NCBI GenBank assembly: GCA_009823395.1
Contig: CM020515.1
Coordinates: 12,036,489-12,100,488, forward strand
DNA: 64,000 nt
Direction: 5' to 3'
DNA from: Thamnaconus septentrionalis
Lineage: Eukaryota; Chordata; Actinopteri; Tetraodontiformes; Monacanthidae
Shown here: positions 56,318-64,000 of the stretch, one piece after another
How the letters are laid out: each line of letters opens with the position of its first letter
How positions within the stretch are numbered: the first letter of the stretch is position 1
Made by a program: the position numbers and the translations under genes
The notes under the pieces: model-generated
The model's database searches: none
Told to the model about the DNA's origin: nothing
The model's input: the letters and a program-made list of their open reading frames with translations, nothing else

Positions 56318-56536
56318 AGCTATGTTTACATGGACACAAATAATCGGAATAAAGGCCCAATCAGATTAAAAATGCTTCATGTAAACACGTAAATTGGAAG
56401 ATTCTTATCCGATTCGGTCCATTCACAAAGTAATTTCATTCCGAATGAGAGAGGCGGTTTATGTCGATCATTATTCTGAATGGCGTCCATGTAGACACCC
56501 ATTCGATTAGAGAAATTTGCACATGCAAACATAGCT
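56318..56536. mobile_element. MITE with AGCTATGTTTACATG ends, 219 bp
   Basis: The left end AGCTATGTTTACATGGACA and right end TGCACATGCAAACATAGCT are imperfect inverted repeats. Subterminal palindromic parts (CATGTAAACACG, CATGTAGACACC) add to the symmetry. No ORF and no clear target duplication. Confidence 0.75.
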
Positions 56537-58093
56537 GTTCTCTTTATTACAATGGAGTGTCAACACAGCCTTTGTCACTGGACCTAAATATGTCACACGT
56601 GTGAATGCCGTTGAATTAACACTCTTCTATCTATTAATCAACAGGTTGGCGGTTTGGAATTTAGGAGCTAATTTTTTTTCGGGGGTGTTTCACTGGTGTT
56701 TGCAGTGAATGGTGCGTAATTCATCCTCCCCAGAATAATGAAGCAAGTGTCAGGCAAAAAGAAAAAGAGAAGTCGCGTGAATGAGGCCAGGTGCCGACCT
56801 CGTCCGTGTCGCAGTGTTTGACTTCAGGGTGTCAGCGCTTGTTTGAAGACGCAGGTGGAAAGTTCAGTGGGTTCTCGTCCCGCTGAACGTGAACCTGCCT
56901 CCGCCTGCGAGTCTGTTCGACCTCCAGCCGCGTTTCCGGGAAGCTAGCGTGCGCAACGAGGACTCGTTTATCTCGGGTTAGTCGGTGCGAGAGCTCTCCA
57001 GCCAATCACCGGCTCTCTCCGTCACTTAGCAGCTCGTAAACGAGCGCGAGCGTGCTTATTCTACTCCAGCCTTTAATTGTTCGACATTTCCAATCAAGGC
57101 CCGCTGAGCTCGTGCTAATGCGGCGGCTGCAGCCTCGGCAGGAGGCCGATGCCTCGGAGAAACGCCGCTGGCGAATCGCTCGCAGAGCTACGTCGATCCA
57201 CCGGCACCTTGACAGTTTCCATATTTGTGTGAGAAATCCCTCAGGTCCAAAATCGCCGTCCCGACGATTAAAGACGGAGCCGCGGCTTTAGCAATAAACC
57301 GCAGAGCGAGGAGAAAATCCCAGAGCGACCTCTCCCCGGCTGCGGAGTGGCTGAAAAAATGTGCCGAGTCCTCAATGTGGACCATCTTCTTTTGTGGCTC
57401 CTCGCACAGAAACCGCTTTTTTCCCCCTTTTTTTTTGGATAGACTCTAATCCTATTTTTTTATCCGCCGTGTAAGAACCCATTCCCACTTCTTCAGGGAA
57501 GCGCCCACTCCTCCCCCACCGCTCACTGTTCCTGATTAGTCGGCCTCGTGCCAGTTATTATGCCGACCGTTCCACGCGAGGGTCCTGGCGGCAATTATCA
57601 ATCTCTAATCACGTCTAATCACCAATAGTTTCAGTGGCCTGAAACTCAAACCCACAGCGAGTGATTTTTTATTTTTTATTTTTCAACCCAGGCAAACAAA
57701 TTCCTAATAGTCGGAGCTGATGGCACGCATTAAAGCTGCGGTCTGAACACACTGGCGAGGCAGACGGAGCAGGAAAATATGTTGTCTGTCTACCAGGGAC
57801 TGAGATTTGCGTTATTACGGACGTGGAATTTATTGTCTTGCCATTTTATTGTTTGGGAGCCTGGGAAGAAGTATCAGTATCTGCTTTTTTTTCTTTTTTT
57901 TTTAAACATAAGACTTTAAACAGTTGAATGGCTCAACATACAAACAACTAGGGGTTTGTTTTGGTTGTTGTTTGCTTGATTTCCCCCCCAAAAAGCACTT
58001 CTTCCTCCATCATCGTTAATGAACGCTGAAGCAATCACAAACAAATCATGAAATAATACTTAAAGTACTTTTAGAGAATGAGAGAAAACTCTC
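56537..58093. other. intergenic DNA, no gene seen
   Basis: GC- and CpG-rich at 56780-57350, which could be a regulatory region, but no start site or exon is visible. Confidence 0.5.
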
Positions 58094-58294
58094 TCAAGCC
58101 TGATAGGAACCTTCATCATGACTGTTCTGTTGACATGCCAGGCTTGTCTGCAAAGCCATGTTGACATTTAGCAGCGCTAACCCCATAAAAGGCAACATTT
58201 TTCTCTGCCTGAAAAATTGCTGGGCCAAATCATCACCGCTGTTGGCCACACAACTGAGAAGCAGTAAACAAAAAACGGTTACACTGACGCCCAT
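58094..58294 (-). CDS. possible small secreted peptide or signal-peptide exon
   Basis: 66 codons starting MGVSVTVFCLLLLSCVANSG, a convincing signal peptide, then DDLAQQFFRQRKMLPFMGLA and a Met/Leu/Gln-rich end. RQRK would be a processing site. A donor-like GCG|GTGATG follows the signal sequence in phase 1, the layout of the first exon of many small secreted proteins, so the 66-aa frame may instead be only a first exon. No family recognised, no partner exon and no poly(A) signal seen. Confidence 0.25.
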   Translation of the reverse strand: MGVSVTVFCLLLLSCVANSGDDLAQQFFRQRKMLPFMGLALLNVNMALQTSLACQQNSHDEGSYQA

Positions 58295-59393
58295 AGTAGT
58301 AGTAGTTTGTAATGAGGCTGGAGGTGAGAGGTTCTCTGTGTGTGTGTAAATATGATAAAAACTCTGGATGAGCTTCACAAGTTCCAGGACCCTAAAAGTC
58401 CGTTCAGTCGCCGTCAAACCTCCTCGTTCTTGGCCACCAAATTCAATTTCTCACGTCATTGCCAGTGTAAGTGACAACCACGGATGCAGGAAGACCCGCC
58501 CCCCCTTAATATGAAGGAGAGTTTACAGCTTGGCCGGTTCCTCGGCGACACACTAACGTCTCTCCCAGATGGCAGGAGAGGGAGGAAAATCACGCCGGTC
58601 ACACAGGAGAATAATAAAAGTTGGCACGGACGAGAGCTTTTAAACTCCGGCCAGGCCCACTTAGAGCCACTGCCAGACGTATTAAAGGCAGGGGCCAACG
58701 TGACAGCAACACTGGCAGGACTTAGTTAGCTAGCCATGCAAGTATGTGAGTGCGTGTGTGTGTGTGTGTGTGTGAGTGGGTGTGCCCGGCTGTGAACCGG
58801 TCTGGATAGACACAACAGCGAGTTGATGTGGGCGACCGCTAATTTCGATTTCTCGCAAATCGGGGCTCGTTTCAACTCCTCTTAACTGATTCAATCTAAC
58901 AATTTTTGATTGAATCATTAAAATCAGATTTTAATGATTTAATGTTTTTTCCACGCTTTGTTAAGCAACATCTGCGGCGTGCGTTTCTCACAGCGCCAGT
59001 GGGTTCCTTTCCTGGTTCCTCCGCTGGAGCAGATGTTTGGTTCCTGCCCTCCCAGCTCCACCACACACACACACACACACACGTGCGCGCTCTCCCACTC
59101 CCCCATAAACGATAGCGGACCATGAAAGAGAGGGGCTCTGCTGCTTATTCCGAGCCAAGAGAGGAAGCGGAAGGGCTTTCCGAGCGCGATGACATCTTCT
59201 TTAATTAAAGGCCGCGGCCACATGTGGTCTCACTGTGTCCGCGCTGGAGAGGAAACGCGGCGTTTGTGCGAGTCGGCAGAAGGGGACGGAAACAGAACGA
59301 GGGTTTTGACTGCCGTGAGAAAAAAAGGGGGTTGAGTTTAGGCAGGACGTCTGCGATATAAAAGGGAGGAAGAGCCAGTCGTTTTTTTCTTAT
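58295..59393. other. intergenic DNA, no gene seen
   Basis: (TG)n at 58755-58774, CA at 59062-59081. Nothing else. Confidence 0.5.
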
Positions 59394-59643
59394 CCAAAGT
59401 AATCACAGGGAAAAATAGAACAATGTTTACTTTTGTTTTCTTATTTGTTTTCTTGACAGCAAACAAACGTAAACAAACAAAAGCAAATTTTTCGTAAAAA
59501 GTCGCCCCGCGAGATTTTCCAAGAATTACGGCTTATGCGCTTCGCACCATTCAATGGAAACACCTGCAAAACGCAATTGTGCTTTGTCGAAGTTTTAGAA
59601 TATCACTTTTATTTTGCAAAAAACTGCGGTGGAAACGCAGCTT
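59394..59643. mobile_element. AGCTGC-ended MITE, 5'-truncated copy D
   Basis: Matches the right half of copies B and C: GTAATCA, TTCTTGACAGCAAACAAACG, GCTTATGCGCTTCGCACCA, TGGAAACACCTGCAAAACGC, ending GGTGGAAACGCAGCTT. The left half is missing. Confidence 0.8.
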
Positions 59644-60494
59644 CAGTCGTTAAGTTAATACTGCGTGGGATTACATTAAAAAACAAACAAAAACAGGAAA
59701 CCAACTTCTTGTTCAGGTAAAACTTTACTTCACATAATGAAGACTGACAGTCAGACTTTAGCGAGTACACACACTGCAGCACTTTATGTTCTTTATACAA
59801 GGAGGTTAAAACGGTTGGAAAAGAAAAACGTCTTCTGTCACCAACATGTGTGATGATGAGCTGTGCTGTTCCACCTTTAATATTTACAGATGAGGTATCG
59901 TTGGCTTGTTCATTTCAATGGACTGAGACATGTCCTCCACCTCCGGCATTGACTGGGAACTTTTTCATTTCATGGGAAAGGAGTGAATGAATTCAAAATA
60001 ATCAAACAAACATGATATTAATGCAGTGCAATTAATACTGCCAACCATTTAAAATGAATAGTGAGACACATTTTTACCAATGTCCTGTCAATAGATGCAT
60101 AATAAATACAAACTTTTTCACTGTTGAATGTCAATCATATCAACAGAAGCCATAAATACTTTGTTTTTGTATAAAACAAAACAAGCAAGTCATAAAGAAA
60201 GTTACAATTATAATCAATGGGAATTTTCCCTTTTGGTACATAGTTTCCTTGTAACATCCATAACACAAAATGCAAAAGCACGGAAATGGTTTTATACATC
60301 AAACCGTTTCCTGTGTGCGCAACCTGCGTTTTTGGCGGCATCGCTTCCGTGTTCTGCTTTGTCCAAACACAATTCACGTGCTGCGCGTCGCGTGGATGCG
60401 GCTAAGATTTGACTCAGTCGATGGATTCGAACTTCCTCCCTGTCCCTGAGAAGGTTTCTTTTCTTTTTTTAAACTGTTTTCCAGAACCCCCACT
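59644..60494 (-). other. 3' UTR and downstream region of the sulfotransferase gene
   Basis: AT-rich DNA after the minus-strand stop. A possible minus-strand poly(A) signal ATTAAA lies at 59881-59876. No ORF is supported. Confidence 0.4.
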
Positions 60495-61113
60495 TCAGTC
60501 CCAGCCAAAGTCTTGGCCGCTCATCTGGTAGAAGTGGTGGTTGAACGGCCTGTAGAAGTCTCTGAGCCTCTGCAGCACCTCGGCGGGGATGCGAGGGTGG
60601 GGTCTGCCCTTGGATTTCCCCAGGCAGCGAGGTCTGCTGCTCCCCTCCGGCTTCTTCAAGCAGGGGAACCCTTTGGTCTCATTGAAGTAGAAGTGCTTGT
60701 CCGAAATGACCCGTTTCAGGCCCAGGAAGTCCTGGACGCGGCCCATCTCCCCGGCCGGGTCGGACACCAGCCGCTCGCCGCTGACAAAGAGGAACTGGGA
60801 CAGGGGGAAGTGCTGGAGCCAGTTCTCCAGGTGCTTGGCGTAGAGGCCGATGCGCACGGCGTTCCACGTGGTGTCGATCAGGCCCGTGGAGGCGTTCCTC
60901 AAGGCCAGGCTCTGGAAGGACGGGAGGCCCGGGTTCTTGGACAGGGTCTGCGTGTAGTCGGACACGGCCCGCGTCACCGGGTCCCTCACCACCACGATCA
61001 GCTTGGTCTGGCAGTTCATGGTGCACACTCGACTCGGGGCCTCCCTGGTGACAAAGTAGCTGGGGGTCTTCTCCATGGTGACCTGGCCGTCCAGGGTCCG
61101 AGGCATCAGGTTC
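60495..61113 (-). CDS. hs3st (3/6-type): heparan sulfate glucosamine 3-O-sulfotransferase (3/6-type), last exon
   Basis: A Golgi type II membrane enzyme that moves sulfate from PAPS to the 3-OH of glucosamine in heparan sulfate. This exon encodes the C-terminal 205 residues or so of the sulfotransferase domain: [20 protein letters not shown], the PAPS-binding [55 protein letters not shown] with the [13 protein letters not shown] cysteine partner, and [12 protein letters not shown] before TGA. Acceptor CTCCTGCAG precedes GAACCTG (codon split in Arg). That is the intron site of the two-exon HS3ST2/3/4/6 genes. The first exon (cytoplasmic tail, membrane anchor, 5' PAPS loop) is not in the window. 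KGRPHPRI and FPLSQFLF look nearest to HS3ST6, but 3A/3B cannot be excluded. Confidence 0.93.
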
Positions 61114-64000
61114 CTGCAGGAGGCAAGAGGAAAATGATGAGATCCTGAAATTTTTTGGGGGAGCCAAAGATCATCAAACACTGCGAATGATTCAGGCCAT
61201 CGGGCTACCTAGCGAGGATTCCTGGAATCTCGATGGTTGCCAATCACCAGAAACTTTGCTGAAAGAATGTCCCAAGGAACATCTCTAGAAACTTAATGAA
61301 GAGCTCAGAGATCCATGTTTACATAGACCATGCCTGAAAAATCATCACCTATGTTCTCCAGTCCTGCAGATGTTCTGTTGTCGACCATTGGAACTCTCGT
61401 TGAGTTGCTTTGACTAAAATGAACTACTTAGTCACTGAGCTGCAGGCGTCCAGTCACAACTAATCTTGGTTAAACGCGGTATGTCTGGTTCCTCTGCAAA
61501 ACGTCAGCGGTGGCGGTGTCCCCAGAACAGCGTCGCTAAATTACGAGCTGTGAAACTGAACAATTTGCTAAAATACGCCGAAAACTGGTGAAAAGTGCAG
61601 ACTGGTGTGTGTGTGTGAATCACAGTGAGAAGCCTGTCTTATATTGCGCCCAGATGTTTCGGGGATTTGTGCGAGGGTACAAAGAAATGTGCCGCTGGCT
61701 TTGTCGTTTCGAATGTGATGATGCTGCACAACTGGAAATTTTCTTTGTTGTTTTTTTTTCACCTTTAACCCACTTTGAGCCTCAACTCCCCCCGACTTTT
61801 AACTTGACGTCTTTCCAGTGTGATTGTGAGAGGAACATCGGATGACGACCTAAACACGATGAATGCGCTCCGCCATTAAAGAGCCCTCAAATCTGTGATT
61901 AAAGCCCCTGCTCACTGCGGTGTGTTTACGTACCGAGGGACCCAGACGGCCCGTTTGTGTCTCACTGTTTGGCCTCAACAAAAGGACTATCCACTCACTT
62001 CGGGGGCCCTGAAGAGTCAAAACCACAAAGCCTCAAGAGCCACTTAACAGCAATTTCCTACGGAGCGCTCCCCCAGCAGCAACCCCGCCCCCGACTTCTT
62101 CCTGCACGAGCAAAGTGCCTCCGCCCCCGCCGCCGCCGCCGCCACCTTCGCCTCCCCTATGGATCCATGCAGGCACCCAAACACAACAAAGTGTGCAGGA
62201 AGTCCGGCCGTGGTGGCAAACTGCTGAGCTCAGCTGGCGTGTTCAACACATGGCAGCAGCGTGCGGATCTGCTTTGCCTTTGCGTAAAATCCAACTTAAA
62301 TTGGCTTTATTTATTTTTTTGACATTCGATTTTAAACCGCTTTGAACTCTGAGCGTGTTCTTCCTTAATTTCCGACAGTGGGCAGAATTCTTTCCCCACA
62401 GCTCTCATTTCCCACGTTCCAAAAAAGTGCCACATGGCACTGCTGTTGCGTGGCAAACCGAATCTTCTTCGCTGGTATATTCCTGATGGATTTCTGCTAC
62501 TTTTGCAGCGTTATTACGTTGTGTACCCTCTGAGTCATGGGAAAAAAAAAGGGGGTGTGTTGAAAAACCAGTGTGCGAGCCAGACAGCGAGCTGCCTGTT
62601 GTTCATTTACTCAACACGTCTTCAAGTGGAATCAGTGGAAAGAAAGAGTTTCTAATGTGGCTAACTCCCCCCTTCCAAAAAATAAAAATAAATAAACAAA
62701 CAAGTAATGGAGCCTTTGTACGCTTTCGATTTAAAGTCTCTATTGAGTCCAAATGTCGGGGGAGCGGAGACTTCCCAGAAATGCGGATAATCACCGATGG
62801 GCGTCCGGAGGAATTCATTTTAATCCTGCGAGTTATTATGTCGAAATGGTTTGCGGTCGACCGCTGATTCGGCTGTTGTTACAATCCGGACCGCAGTATT
62901 GATGAAGTAAGAGTTCATTAGGGCCCAGTGTTTGTGCTCCAGTTGACAGAGCGACGGCCAGAGTAAAGACATGTTTACGTCGGATCGCTTGAAGAGAAGC
63001 AGAGTTTCGGTGGAGAAGTCCCGCTTTCCCTCATTTTTTATGTTTACGTGGGTTTGTTTGCTGATACCAAAATAAAAACAGAGCGAGGAGAATTTCTCAT
63101 GTTGAAACCAAAGTCAGGCCTGATGACAAAGTCACACTTGGCAGTTTATATTTGAAAAGAGACACCCCAGAAGTATTTCGTTTTTTTGCGTTTCTGCAGG
63201 AATAAACAGCGGCGACGGCCTACGGTGGTCACGGAGGGACACGTGTTGATCTCTCCTTGTCACTTTTTGTGATCTACCGGAGACTGAAGCGAGTTGCCCT
63301 CTGCTGAACCCTGGTTGCTCAAAAGTGACTTTGAAGGGCGAATTATGAGGAGACGGACGAATCTCTGCTATCGCACACAGATTCCATGAGTGTGAAGCGG
63401 GTCGAAAGGGGTGGGGGGGGTCATGGGTGTCAAGTTGCACTCTTTACTCAAAGTTAAGCCATTTCAAGCCCGCGCCCCACCACCACCACCCCACCACCCA
63501 ATGATCCCCATTATAAAGGGCCATTAATTGATTATAATCCAAGTGCGAGAGCTGCAAATGGCTCCGCCGCTGCCTGCCTGTCCCCTGTTTATCTGCGTCC
63601 AATCGATACGTCTGTCTCTGTATGACGGATCATTCGCTGGCCGTGAGGGTGGGACGCCTCCGCGCACACTGCGCGGGCGGAGGCGTCTGCCGGTTTCCTT
63701 TTGGCCGACGGACGCGACGAGCGCCCGTCACCTTCCTCCCCGCGGCCCGGGATTCGTCCTTCGCTCCTGGACGTGACGCGGGTGCCACCTCGGTAATTGA
63801 CCAACGAGCCGTCCCCTCCGCGGCGCTCATGAATAGTTGATGAAACTGTGGCTCCCTCATCACAAGCCGCCTCATTATCAGAGAATCAATAACAAACCAT
63901 CCCCCTCCCCCATAAATCTGCTTCTGCGTTTGGGTGTCAGGCCAAACTGTAAACAGATCTAGGATGATTAATTTCCTCCTTGATTTCCTCCCCGCCATGC
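61114..64000 (-). other. intron of the sulfotransferase gene, open at right edge
   Basis: No exon is seen: none of the frames carries the first-exon signatures of an HS3ST. There are CCG triplets near 62117-62142 and a CpG-rich block at 63640-63830. The latter could be a regulatory element. Confidence 0.6.

Noticed and set aside
60513..61148. 211-aa plus-strand frame
   Set aside because: Shadow of the sulfotransferase exon.

Overview
The window is teleost fish nuclear DNA. It has long introns, very many (CA/TG)n microsatellites, several families of non-autonomous fish DNA transposons, SINE/LINE tails, and GT-AG spliced exons. Nothing bacterial is present. All calls come from reading the sequence; no database search was run.

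Most of the window (about 4.1-51.5 kb, + strand) is one gene, septin 9 (sept9; the a/b paralogue cannot be decided here). Two alternative first coding exons are clear, at 6738 and 14430. Both end in phase 1 and join a long N-terminal exon at 20583-21302. A third candidate N-terminal exon lies at 4152-4214. The common GTPase part is built from nine exons between 42283 and 50221. All junctions keep frame, giving 621 aa from the 14430 start and 610 aa from the 6738 start. An internal ATG at 42360 would give a 337-aa short form, probably served by a promoter near 31.8 kb. The 3' UTR probably ends near 51.47 kb.

The 21-kb intron between 21303 and 42282 holds two opposite-strand genes (25639-26604 and 27711-28556). 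They are diverged copies of one family that I cannot name: signal peptide, conserved HHYGN / YYTVGNL core, hydrophobic C-terminus, one coding exon behind a non-coding leader. Upstream of the second is a 202-bp tandem duplication carrying two ISRE-like elements. This suggests an interferon-responsive, fish-specific secreted or membrane-anchored family, and it is the least explained system in the window. A possible orphan exon follows at 27445-27572.

The same intron contains transposon relics: two copies of an AGCTGC-ended MITE, two hAT elements, a Tc1 fragment, a SINE head and a hairpin cluster. One hAT copy, with a perfect 8-bp target duplication, lies 40 bp upstream of a sept9 coding exon; its duplicated target carries a branch-point-like CTAAC.

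From 51.5 to 60.4 kb the DNA is intergenic, with repeats and one weak small-peptide candidate (58094-58294, - strand). At 60495-61113 (- strand) is the last exon of a heparan sulfate 3-O-sulfotransferase of the 3/6 type; its first exon lies beyond the right edge.
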